Shown here: in pieces, positions 12,201-22,500 of the stretch
Position numbering within the stretch: the stretch's first letter is position 1
How the letters are laid out: every line of letters starts with the position of its first letter
Assembly (NCBI RefSeq): GCF_003606325.2
Contig: NZ_CP031843.2
Span: 496,001 to 560,000, forward strand
Direction of reading: 5' to 3'
DNA from: Bartonella kosoyi
GTDB lineage: Bacteria; Pseudomonadota; Alphaproteobacteria; Rhizobiales; Rhizobiaceae
DNA: 64,000 nucleotides
Program-made: the position numbers and the translations under genes
The notes under the pieces: generated by a model
Seen by the model: only the letters and a program-made list of their open reading frames with translations
The model's database searches: none
What the model was told of the DNA's origin: nothing

Positions 12201-12715
12201 ATAAAGTAACATTAGTTGGTTTGAGTGAGAGTGATCCAGTATTGATAGACAATGTAGCGGAAGGTCGCATTGAAAGCGGTTCGAAAGAAGCTGTTACAGG
12301 CGGTCAATTGCATGATTATACGAATAAGCAGATGAATCTCGTTCTTTCTAATGCAAAGAAATATACGAATGAGCGTTTCAAGGATATTGTCAATAACACG
12401 GTCGACGATGTTATTCATGAGACAAAATCTTATACAGATGTAAAGTTTGAAGCGTTAAGGTATGAAATTAAGGAAGTTCGCAAAGAATCCAAACAGGCAG
12501 CAGCGATAGGTTTAGCGGTATCGAATTTGAGTTATGAAGAAACGCCAGGTTCTTTAAGTTTATCGATAGGAACGGGGACATGGCGCAATCAATCAGCTTT
12601 TGCTGTTGGAGCAGGTTATATGTCTGAAAATGGCAGAATTCGTTCTAATATATCCGCTACGAGTTCTGGTAGGCATTGGGGCATAGGAGCGGGTTTAAGA
12701 GTAAAACTGAATTGA
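6290..12715 (+). CDS. BadA/Vomp-family trimeric autotransporter adhesin, copy 2 (2141 aa)
   Basis: This is a type Vc autotransporter adhesin of the outer membrane. Translation most likely starts at MKELSIISK, because the shared leader and ribosome binding site end 8 bases upstream. A hydrophobic signal segment ends near NTSPVYAKN. The YadA-like head lies at about residues 180-370 (SVAVGFKAQA, FAVTMGDQAE). Three consecutive Trp-ring units (GWKLSV) follow, the first two each ending in a GIN unit (GINAGSKKI) and the third in a variant (GIDAGNKKI); copy 1 has a single such unit. The stalk has about seven FGG-type modules (YFGGGASY and variants), DALL-type segments (DALLWDKD, DSLLWDKN) and long coiled coils. 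The last 75 or so residues form the anchor (HWGIGAGL). The 3' end and following DNA resemble the remnant at 27480-27928, so the two share ancestry. Binding targets are unknown. Confidence 0.95.
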   Translation: MKELSIISKRNDWDYGHFSQHLFKNLLLGTIIVAFLSNTSPVYAKNFDRIEQLLQVLEKATAVYSQRNNRNVFSDYNRYNPHTGFFDDTSLSKSSYLTVLTTAIVSRVSTSSSYVDFLITTLSKKGKTVVNVLDKDSSSTQKNLEPSIDDNHGNGISLLNTLSSSKKEHPIQVNGRPFAEAKAGSNATFLGTQANASGERSVAVGFKAQATGKFAVTMGDQAEAKNENSIAIGNMAHALGKSSTALGSEYNVKSEHGKDDYTTAMSNYSTALGSVSKALEYGTTAVGHRAYATEEGAVSIGFYSRANKDHSVALGADSIANVASGVAGYNPLLRNTATEGTFVWKSTYGAVSVGDVQQKKTRQIGGVSAGSANTDAVNVAQLKSLQTYVDKGWKLSVDGKNATAVEIDGTVNFAAGSDNLDITKGESDNNIKFDLAKKLALDSIKAGTDVTVDATGLIIESGPQITTEGINAGSKKITNVEAGTADTDAVNVAQLNSLQTHVDKGWKLSVNGNNATAVEDGTVDFAAGSSNFEITKGESDNNIKFDLAKKLTLESIKVGTDVTVDATGLTIADGPQITTTGINAGSKKITNVATGTDDTDAVNVAQLNSLQTHVNKGWKLSVNDKNTKAVGIDGTVDFAAGSSNFEITKGESDNKVKFDLAKNLTLESVKADANTFDATGLIIKDGPKIMMSGIDAGNKKITGLVEGSEATDAVNFSQLQKIEKEVEQQVVSSSFVKQDAETKHITIGKNTDGTIINLQNKDNGNRTISGVMGGAISKDSIEAVNGSQLYETNDKVATYFGGGASYEGGAWNAPTFNIKIVKEGGETENKEYHDVAEALTGVSTSITNVQNKFTKQINDAVTNVKGDSLVKWNDETKLIKIGGEKEGAEIDITNKNGDDRTILGVKSATKDNEAVNFSQLKELKEQVASSSFVKQNAETQHITIGKDTGGDKVDIANNENEKRTLTGIKAGALLADSNEAVIGSQLFATNNDVTTLKNNFSEVKTSVTGVQTNLSTIVKNTSQYLGGDADVLDGKAPTYTVEGKSYHDVASAFSGVSHAFTEVKQQMTNVNNSITNVENQIKNVESDSLVKQDEHTQHITIGKDTKGDKIDIANKNNEKRTLTGIKEGAISKDSNEAVTGSQLFTTNQNVTAVSTNLQTVATNIAKSFGGSAKYENGKWSTPTFMLKTVKDDGSSEEKIYNNVTDALSGVGTSFTNIQKQVTEQINHVINKVESENLVQKEKATNNITIGAKIEGSIINIANKNGEARALSGVKEATKENEAVNKGQLDTSIKDFNNEITNKFNDFTKSITNITQQVKGDALLWDKDEKAFVADHGEGSAKTNSKITHLLDGVISSNSKDAITGSQLYSLGNAVSTSLGGGASYEEGSWIAPTFTVNKFDIKGNAMQEDYKTVADALSGLSTSFTNIQNKITHEISKIESENLVKQDDKTKLIMVGGEKDGTVINIANKNGEARALSGVKEATQENEAVNKTQLDKLDKKIESTNSFAVFYDKQSDDTVNYKSVTFGGKNKEPVALHNVANGVLSQESHDAINGGQITKIFQQVVKYFGGNAAFKEGIFTGPIYKLLSISENGAVGETDHDNIVSAFEGLDTNIKNVNKRIKEVSAGISDDSLLWDKNKEAYVALHGEGETRENSKITNLKDGDITANSSDAVNGSQLYSLNEQLATYFGGGAGYDKQGNWQAPNFKIKQFGEDGASEEKSYSNISDALSGIGNSFTNIQNKITHEISKIESENLVKQDEKTKRITIGGEKDGSELSIANSASGVRSLSGVKAGLLIEESTEAINGSQLYSVINVLSRYFSGDAGYKDGKWLAPGFKVAQFTAAGVLSKKENYTNVASAFEGVNESMTKINNRIHDFEQSVFSGGLNWSETEKAFDARHKGQDSKIKHVADGEISEGSKEAINGRQLWQTNKKVKEVESHVNMIDKQVKDIASVADIAVKYDKGTDGKKTNKVTLVGLSESDPVLIDNVAEGRIESGSKEAVTGGQLHDYTNKQMNLVLSNAKKYTNERFKDIVNNTVDDVIHETKSYTDVKFEALRYEIKEVRKESKQAAAIGLAVSNLSYEETPGSLSLSIGTGTWRNQSAFAVGAGYMSENGRIRSNISATSSGRHWGIGAGLRVKLN

Positions 12716-12742
12716 TAGAAAGTAGTTAAGATTATCGCTGCG

Positions 12743-12770
12743 TTCTGCATTTATACTTTTTTATGCAGAA
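12743..12770 (+). terminator. Possible terminator hairpin after adhesin copy 2
   Basis: TTCTGCAT pairs perfectly with ATGCAGAA across a short T-rich loop, starting 28 bases after the stop codon. No clear T run follows the right arm, so it may be a weak or RNA-stabilising hairpin. Confidence 0.4.
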
Positions 12771-13340
12771 TAAGGAATATTTTAGCTTTAGAATGAGCTT
12801 TATAGAGCAACATAGTTATAAATTTTCAATTATTTTCCTAAAATTTTTTACTTAAATTGTTGAAAAAAGATCACATATTTCTGTAAAAAATATTCAAATC
12901 GATAAAAATTGTTATTTTTTTGTTGCTATTTTATTATAGAGGGGTTAGTGCAACGTAAAGTATATTAGTAAGACTCATTTTGATCGAAATAATAATTCAA
13001 AAGGAGGGAAGAGGTAGTGTATAAACTGTAAATACTGGAAAAACCGAATTTACATAGCTGCACTCCATTTAACAAAACAACAACCTAGCTAGGAAAAATT
13101 CATATTTCTAAAGAAATTTAAGGTTTTTTTAAATATTTAGCTTTTCATTTACTTGAATACGAAAGAAATAGCGCTCCTTAATAAAGATACACAGCAAAAA
13201 TACCAACAATAAAAGCATCGCTAAAAACTTTATTAAGTAACCAAACACCTAATAAATAAAATAGTCTTAATATTTAAAATTCTCAAAGATCTTTTTCCAA
13301 GCCTAAAGAGTAAACCGCAACCAAGTTTTTATTAGAGTCT

Positions 13341-13359
13341 AAATGTGTCTTTTTTATGT
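13341..13359 (+). promoter_or_regulatory. Extra upstream copy of the adhesin leader block (gene 3)
   Basis: AAATGTGTCTTTTTTATGT occurs here identically to the block before adhesin 1, about 160 bases ahead of the copy that sits directly before adhesin 3. Adhesin 4 has a degenerate counterpart at 28548-28565. Confidence 0.45.
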
Positions 13360-13500
13360 CCTTATAAACATATTTCCAAAATTTCTTATTTAGATCTCGT
13401 TACAGAAAGCACACACAAAACACGACAAAAGACTCAAAACGTCTTTATTCAAAGAGCCACTCTCAACTTCCAAATCTACCTGAGCAAGTGGCTAATAGAA

Positions 13501-13559
13501 AAATATGTCTTTTTTATGTTTTTGATGTGTTTTCAGATTTTTTCATTGGAGAGTTTGTT
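13501..13559 (+). promoter_or_regulatory. Shared adhesin leader element and ribosome binding site (gene 3)
   Basis: AAATATGTCTTTTTTATGT at 13501-13519 and TTTTTTCATTGGAG are followed 8 bases later by ATG 13560. The sequence is nearly identical to the leader of adhesin 4. It supports the start at 13560 over an in-frame ATG at 13488, which lies upstream of the element. Confidence 0.6.
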
Positions 13560-16500
13560 ATGAAAAAATTATATGCCACACAAAGAGCGAGTACTTTGAA
13601 AGTTTTTCGTTTTTCTTTTGTGAAAGCGCTTTCATTAGCCACAGCGACTACATTTTTATCAAATATTTCGCCTGTATTTGCTTCGAATCTTGCGATAACA
13701 GGAGCAAAGGTTTTGAGTCAAGATAATCCAAATGTAAATTATTCTAAAGGCAGTCATGGCAGTATTGTTCTTTCTGGTGATGATGATTATTGCGGTGCGG
13801 ATAATGTTATTGGTCGGGGAGGAACCACTAAGCGTGGTGGGAAGAAAATAACTGCAGAAGAAGAATATCGGAGATTTCTCGAAGAAGTAAAGTTTGGAAA
13901 TTTTTCTCCTTATAGTCACAGCGATAAGCAACTAGTTTGGACTGGTAATGGGCAAACCAGTGGGAATATTGGTTATATGGGAGGTTTGACTAGTGGTGAT
14001 GCGAATATAATGCCTGAGGCTTTTGGTGTTTATTCTTTTGCCACTGGTTGTGGATCTGCGGCACAGGGGAGTTATTCAACAGCATTTGGTGCAAATGCAA
14101 CGGCCCTTACGGGAGGGTCATTAGCCTTTGGTGTTGCGTCGCTTGCTGCTGGAAAGGTGAGCATTGCTGTGGGTGTAGGATCGGAAGCAAAAGGAGATTC
14201 TTCTGTTGCTTTAGGTGGGCTGGCAAATGCAGCAGGGGAGATAAGTGTTGCTATTGGTCATAAGGCACAATCAACAGGAAAATTTGCTATTACTATGGGT
14301 GATCAGGCGCAGGCGACAAAAGAAGATAGCTTGGCTATAGGTCGCATGGCGCATGCTTTGGGGAAAAGCAGCACCGCACTAGGTTCCGAATATAATGTAA
14401 AAAGTGAACACGGGGACAATGATTATACCACTGCTCAGGGTGATTATTCAACAGCTTTGGGTGCTGTTTCTAAAGCTTTGGAGTATGGTTCAACGGCTGT
14501 TGGTCATCGTGCATACGCAACGCAAAAAGAGGCAGTTTCTATAGGATTTTATTCAAGAGCAAAAGCAGATCACGCTGTTGCTTTAGGTGCTGATTCTATA
14601 GCGACCGTTGAAGCTGGTGTTGCAGGTTATAGCCCTTTTTTACAGGGTGTAGCGACAGATACGACCTTTACATGGAAAAGTACTTATGGTGCCGTGAGTG
14701 TTGGTGATATTACTAATGGCAAAACACGACAAATTGGAGGAGTCGCAGCAGGTAGTGCGAATACTGATGCAGTGAATGTTGCGCAGCTAAAGTCATTAAA
14801 AATGTACGTAGACAAAGGGTGGAAACTATCTGTTGACGGTAAAAATGCTAAAGCTGTGGGGATAGACAATACGGTAGATTTTGCGACAGGAAGTAACAAC
14901 CTTAGCATCACCAAAGGCGAAAAAGACAATAACATAAAATTTGATTTAGCAAAGAACATTACACTAGATAGTGTAACAGCGGGGAAGAACATTTTTGATG
15001 CTACGGGCTTGAAAATTACAGATGGTCCGCAAATCACTACTGCTGGTATTAATGCAGGTAGTAAAAGGATTACAAATGTAGCCAATGGTACGGATACGAC
15101 CGATGCGGTGAATTTTGGACAATTAGACAAAGCAAAAAAAGAAGTTCAAGAACAAGTAGAAAAACAAGTTCAAGAAGTCGAAAAGCAAATTGCATCCAAT
15201 AGCTTTGTAAAACAGGATGCTGTGACACAACACATCACCATTGGTAAAGATACAGGTGGTGATAAAATTGATATTACCAATAATAACAAAGAAACACGTA
15301 CGCTTACGGGTATAAAGAATGGTGACATCTCAAAAGATTCAAAAGAAGCTGTCACTGGTTCACAGCTTTTTGAGACAAATCAAAGTGTAAATACTGTTTC
15401 CAGTAATCTCCAAACTGCTGCCACAGATATAGCCAAGTCCTTTGGTGGTGGTGCTGGATATAAAGATGGCAAATGGACCGATCCAACTTTTACAGTGAAA
15501 ACTGTTACCGATGAAGGCAATGAAGAGAATGCAACTTATCATAACGTAGCTGAAGCTTTAACAGGGGTTGGAACGTCTATTACGAATGTTAAAAATGAGA
15601 TTACCAAAGAGGTTAATAATACGATTAACACTGTTAAAGGCGATTCCTTATTGTGGAGTGCAGATGATCAAGCCTTTAGTGCGCAGCACAAGAATGAGGG
15701 CGCAAAAGCCAATAGCAAGATTACACATCTTTTGGATGGTAATATTGCGTCTGGTTCAACAGATGCCATTACGGGTAATCAACTTTATTCTTTAGGTGAT
15801 AAGGTTGCGACCTATTTTGGTGGTAATGCTCGTTATGAGAATGGCGTATGGACCGATCCAACCTTTAAAATTAAACGCGTTAAAGCTGATGGTACAGAAG
15901 ATGAACAAAATTATACAAGTGTAGCCGCAGCTTTTGAAGGTGTTGGTACTGCTTTCACGAATATAAAAAATGAAATGACCAACCAGATTAATAATGCGAT
16001 TACCAATGTACAAGGTGATAGCCTTATTAAGAAAGACCCAAAGACAAATTACATCACGATTGGTAAAGAAGTAGCTGGTGGTGAAATCAATATTGCTAAC
16101 AACGCAAACGAAGCACGAACCCTTTCCGGTGTGAAGGATGCGGTGAAAAATAATGAAGCTGTCAACAAGGGGCAGTTTGATAAAGGTATCGAAAATGTCA
16201 GTAAAGACATCACGAATAAGTTCAATGACTTTACGCAAAACATAACGAATATTACGCAACAAGTCCAAGGTGATGCTTTGTTATGGAGTGAGAGTGAGAA
16301 TGCCTTTATTGCGGCTCATGGTAAGGATGATGCAAAGACCAATAGTAAAATTACACATCTTTTAGATGGTAATATTGCTTCTGACTCAACAGATGCCATT
16401 ACAGGTAAACAGCTTTACACTTTGGGTGATAAGGTTGCTCAGTCTTTCGGTGGCGATGCTCGTTATGAGAATGGTGAATGGACATCTCCAACATTTAAAA

Positions 16501-19500
16501 TTAAAACTGTTAACGGAGAGGGTGAGGAAAAAGAAGAGACTTATAAGAATGTATCTGAAGCTTTAACGGGAGTTGGTACGTCTATAACGAATGTTCAGAA
16601 TAAAGTTACTGAACAGATTAATAATGTGGTTTCTCAAGTTGCCGCCAATAGCTTTGTACAACAAGATGATACAACAAAGCGTATAACCATTGGAGCAAAA
16701 GAAGAAGGCAGTGAAATCAATATTGCCAACAAGAATAATGAAGATCGTATACTTTCCGGTGTGAAGGAAGCGACAAAGAATAATGAAGCTGTTAACAAAG
16801 CTCAGCTTGATACAAATATCAAGAAAGTTGAGGAGAAATTAGCAGAGGCAGTTGGTAATGTGACACAACAAGTTCAGGGCGATGCTTTATTGTGGAGCAA
16901 TACTGATAACGCCTTTGTAGCAGATCATAAGAAGGATGGAGTAAAAACAAAGAGTAAGATTACCCATCTTTCGGACGGTAATATTGCTTCTGGCTCTACA
17001 GATGCAGTTACAGGTGGACAACTTTATTCGATGAACGAGCAGCTTGCGACCTATTTAGGTGGCGGTGCTGGCTATGATGAAAAAGGAAACTGGAAAGCGC
17101 CAAGCTTTAAGGTAAAAACAGTTAAGGCTGATGGTAACTCTGAGGAGAAGAACTATAGCAATGTATCAGCTGCTTTTGAAGGTGTTGGTACTTCTATCAC
17201 CAACGTTCAGAATAAAATTACCAATGAAATAACCAATCAGATTAATCATCTTCAGTCAGATGATTCAGCGGTTGTTCATTATGATAAACAAAAGAATGGA
17301 GCCATTGATTATGCGAGTGTAACGTTTGGTGGGAAAGATAAAACCCTCACAGCACTTCACAATATTGCTGATGGTCAGATTGCGGATAAATCACATGATG
17401 CAATTACAGGTGGACAGATTAATAGCATTTCTCAAGATGTTGCAAGGTTTTTAGGTGGTGGTGCAGCATTTAGTGGTGGTGCTTTTACACAGCCCACCTA
17501 TAAGTTATCTCAGGTTGATGCTAATGGTAAGGTAAATCCGACTGAGTTTAAAGACGTTGGCTCAGCTTTTTCTGGTCTCGATGAGAATATTAAGAATGTT
17601 AATGATCGGATTAAGGAAGTTTCAGAAGGCGTTGCACAGGATTCTTTAAATTGGAATGAAAAAGAAAATGCGTTTGTTGCAAAGCATGGCGATGAAAAGA
17701 CGAATAGCAAGATCAAGTATCTTGCCAATGGCGACATTAATTCTAGCTCAAGTGATGCTGTAGCGGGTTCCCAACTTTATAGTTTGGGAAGCAATGTTGC
17801 ACAGTCTTTAGGTGGTGGAGCTGGTTATGAGAATGGCAAATGGATTGCTCCAACTTTCAAAGTTAAGACAGTTAAGGATGATGGTGCCTCTGGCGAAGAA
17901 AGCTATAGCAATGTAGCGGAAGCTTTAACTGGAGTTGGTACATCTTTCACGAATATCAAAAATGAGATAACCAACCAAATTAATCATCTTCAGTCAGATG
18001 ATTCAGCAGTTGTTCATTATGATAAAAAAGAAAAAGATGAAATTGATTACACGAGTGTGACTTTCGGTAAAGGTAAGGATTCAGCAGCTGTAGGTCTTCA
18101 TAATGTTGCTGATGGTCAGATTGCGGATAAATCACATGATGCAGTTACAGGTGGACAGATTAATACGCTCTCTCAAGATGTTGCTCATTTCTTAGGTGGT
18201 GAAGCAACCTTTAAGGATGGTACATTTACAGGTCCTACCTATAAATTATCTTCAGTTTCTGAAGAAGGTACGGTTACGGATAAGTCCTTTACCGATGTTG
18301 GCTCAGCTTTTTCTGGTCTTGATAACAATATTAAGAATGTGAATGATCGGATTAAGGAAGTTTCAGAAGGCGTTGCACAGGATTCTTTATCGTGGAGCAA
18401 GGATGACAATGCCTTTAGCGCGCAACATGGAGAAGGTAAAGAACGAAAAGCGAGCAAGATTACTCACGTTTTGGATGGGAATATTGCTTCTGGTTCTACA
18501 GATGCGGTTACCGGTGGCCAGCTTTATTCGATGAATAATACGTTAGCGAGCTATTTTGGTGGTGGAGCTGAATATAAAGAAGGCAAATGGGTTTCTCCAA
18601 ACTTCAAAGTTAACACAGTGAATGTTGCTGGCAATAAGGTTGAAGAGAAGAGCTATGATAACGTTTCTGCGGCTTTTGAAGGAGTAGGCAGTTCTTTCAC
18701 CAATCTTCATAATGAAGTGACAAATGCCATCACGGATATTAACAATCACATTAACGATGTGGTGAGTGATAGCCTTGTTAAGCAGGATGCTGACAGCAAA
18801 GTTATCAAGATAGGTGCGGAAACAGGTGGAACAAGCATTAACATTGCCAATAGTGGAGATGCTGCACGGACTCTTACAGGCGTAAAAGCAGGAGCGCTTA
18901 CAGAAACATCAACCGATGCCGTAAATGGCTCTCAGCTTTATTCGATGAATAATACGTTAGCGAGCTATTTTGGTGGTGGAGCTGAATATAAAGGAGGCAA
19001 ATGGGTTTCTCCAAACTTCAAAGTTAACACAGTGAGTGCTGATGGCGATAAGGTTGAAGAGAAGAGCTATAAAACAGTAGCTGAAGCGTTTGCAGGAGTT
19101 GGTAGTTCTTTCACGAATATTCATAAAGAGCTTAAGAATGAGATTAACCAAGTTGTGGGTGATAGTCTTGTTAAGCAAGATGAGAAGACACATGTCATTG
19201 CGGTTGGAGGTGAAAAGAGCGGTACGAAAGTTACGTTTGCGAATACTGATGGTGCAGCACGGGCTCTCACAGATGTAAAAGCAGGAGAGCTTACAGAGGC
19301 ATCGACTGATGCTGTGAATGGTAGTCAGCTTTTTGCGACCAATCAGAATGTTACGACAGTCACGAATGATCTAAAAACAGTTTCTGATAATACTTCGAAG
19401 TCTTTAGGTGGTGGAGCCGATGTATTGAAGGGTGTTTCACCAACTTATACAGTGCAGGATAAGAGTTATCAGAGTGTAGCAGATGCGTTTGGTGGTGTTG

Positions 19501-22500
19501 ATCGTTCCTTCACAAAGCTTCACGAAGAGATTACGCAAAACACGAATGATGTTTCTGAAAATATTAAGCAGAACGCGCTGTTATGGAGTGATGAAGATCA
19601 TGCATTTGTTGCGACACATGGCACTGATGGTGATAAGAAGAACAGCAAGATCACATCTCTTGCGAATGGTAGTGTCACTGAAGGTTCAACGGATGCGATC
19701 AATGGCTCTCAGCTTTATGAAACCAATCAACATGTGAGCACTGTATCTAAGACACTTGACACAGCAGCTACGGATATAGCTAAATCCTTTGGTGGTGGAG
19801 CTAAGTATGAGAGTGATCAGTGGATAGCTCCAACTTTCAAAGTTTTACAATTTTCTGGTGATGGTAAGTCTTCTGAGGAGACATATAACAATGTTGCCGA
19901 TGCATTTGCTGGTGTGAATAGTTCTTTCAAGGGTATTCATAATGAAATGACGAATGCTGTCACGAATATTAACAATCAGATTGACCAGGTTGTTAGTGAT
20001 AGTCTTGTCAAGAAAGATGCTACAACGAATCTCATCACCATTGGAAAAGAAGTTGCTGGCACCGAAGTCAATATTGCCAACAAGGATCAAGAAGCTCGTA
20101 CACTTTCAGGTGTTAAAGCGGCAGTAAATGATAATGAAGCGGTTAATAAAGGCCAGCTTGATAAAAGTTTAGAGCAGCTTTCTAACAGTCTTCAGTCGGA
20201 TGATTCAGCGGTTGTTCTTTACGATAAGAAGGACAATGGTGAGACTGACTATGCAAGTGTGACTTTTGGCAAAGGTCAAAATGCAGCTCCTGTTGCTTTG
20301 CATAATATTGCTGATGGTCAGATTGCGGATAAATCACATGATGCAGTTACAGGTGGACAGATTAATACGCTCTCTCAAGATGTTGCTCATTTCTTAGGTG
20401 GTGAAGCAACCTTTAAGGATGGTACATTTACAGGTCCTACCTATAAATTATCTTCAGTTTCTGAAGAAGGTACGGTTACGGATAAGTCCTTTACCGATGT
20501 TGGCTCAGCTTTTTCTGGTCTTGATAACAATATTAAGAATGTGAATGATCGGATTAAGGAAGTTTCAGAAGGCGTTGCACAGGATTCTTTATCGTGGAGC
20601 AAGGATGACAATGCCTTTAGCGCGCAACATGGAGAAGGTAAAGAACGAAAAGCGAGCAAGATTACTCACGTTTTGGATGGGAATATTGCTTCTGGTTCTA
20701 CAGATGCGGTTACCGGTGGCCAGCTTTATTCGATGAATAATACGTTAGCGAGCTATTTTGGTGGTGGAGCTGAATATAAAGAAGGCAAATGGGTTTCTCC
20801 AAACTTCAAAGTTAACACAGTGAATGTTGCTGGCAATAAGGTTGAAGAGAAGAGCTATGATAACGTTTCTGCGGCTTTTGAAGGAGTAGGCAGTTCTTTC
20901 ACCAATCTTCATAATGAAGTGACAAATGCCATCACGGATATTAACAATCACATTAACGATGTGGTGAGTGATAGCCTTGTTAAGCAGGATGCTGACAGCA
21001 AAGTTATCAAGATAGGTGCGGAAACAGGTGGAACAAGCATTAACATTGCCAATAGTGGAGATGCTGCACGGACTCTTACAGGCGTAAAAGCAGGAGCGCT
21101 TACAGAAACATCAACCGATGCCGTAAATGGCTCTCAGCTTTATTCGATGAATAATACGTTAGCGAGCTATTTAGGCGGTGGAGCAGGCTATGATCATGAA
21201 GGTAAATGGAGCGCTCCAAGCTTTAAGGTTAAGAAATTCGATGATAATGGCAAGGAAACAGAGCAGGAATATACAACTGTAGCTGAAGCCTTTGAAGGCG
21301 TGAATCAATCATTCACGAATATTCATAATGAAGTGAATGAGCAAATTAACCAAGTTGTAGGAGACAGCCTTGTTAAACAAAATGAAAAGACACATGTCAT
21401 ATCGGTTGGTGGTGAAACGAACGGTACTCAAGTAAATTTTGCCAACAGTGATGGTATAGAACGTGTCCTTTCTGGAGTTAAAGCAGGTAAACTTTCAGCA
21501 AACTCGACAGAAGCAGTCAATGGTTCTCAGCTTTATTCTTTAGGGGACAATGTTGCGCAGTACTTTGGTGGTGGGGCTGAGTATAAGGAAGGCAACTGGA
21601 CCGGCCCAAGCTTTAAAGTTAAAACAGTTAAGGATAATGGTGAATCTGAAGAGCAAGAGTATAAGAATGTAGCCGAAGCTTTGACAGGAGTTGGCACTTC
21701 TTTCACGAATATTAAGAATGAGATCACCAATCAGATTAATCATCTTCAATCAGATGATTCAGCGGTTGTTCATTATGATAAAAATGAAAAGGATGAAATT
21801 GATTATACGAGTGTAACTTTAGGTAAAGGTAAGAATTCTACAGCTGTTGGTCTTCATAATGTTGCAGATGGTCAGATTGCCAATGGTTCACATGATGCAA
21901 TCACTGGAGGTCAGATCAATACCATTGGTGAGAGTATTGCTAAGTTTTTAGGAGGTGAAGCATCCTTTAAAGAAGGCGGTCTTACACAGCCAACCTATAA
22001 ATTATCTGATGTTTCTACAGAAGGTAAGGTAACGGATAAGACGTTTACCGATGTAGGTTCTGCGTTTACTGGTCTTGATAAGAATATCAAGAATGTGAAT
22101 GATCGAATTAAGGAAGTCTCAGAGGGAGTTGCGCAGGATTCGTTGTTATGGAGCAATGATCATAATGCGTTTGTAGCAACGCATGGAGAGAAAAAAGCAA
22201 ACAGCAGGATTACGTCTCTTGCGGATGGTAATATTGCGTCTGGCTCTACGGATGCTATTACGGGTAACCAACTCTATTCTCTGAACAGTATGATTTCGAC
22301 CTATTTAGGTGGAGGTACGAAATATGAGAATGGAGTATGGACGGCACCAGACTTCAAAGTTAAGCAGTTCAATAAGGATGGTCATCCTGAAGAACAGATC
22401 TATCACAATGTTGCGGATGCGTTTGCAGGTGTTAGCACTTCTATTACAGATGTTCATAATGAGGTAAACAATCAGATTAGCCAAGTTGTTAGTGATAGCC

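Larger units (their letters stand above)
12716..13500 (+). repeat. Intergenic block duplicated at 27929-28696, copy A
   Basis: This 3' flank of adhesin 2 and 5' flank of adhesin 3 is recognisably the same sequence as the stretch between the remnant at 27928 and adhesin 4. Shared landmarks include GTTGAAAAAAGATCACATA, CATTTTGATCGAAATAA and the block CAAAACGTCTTTATTCAAAG. Small insertions and substitutions separate the copies. No gene is visible. Confidence 0.8.
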
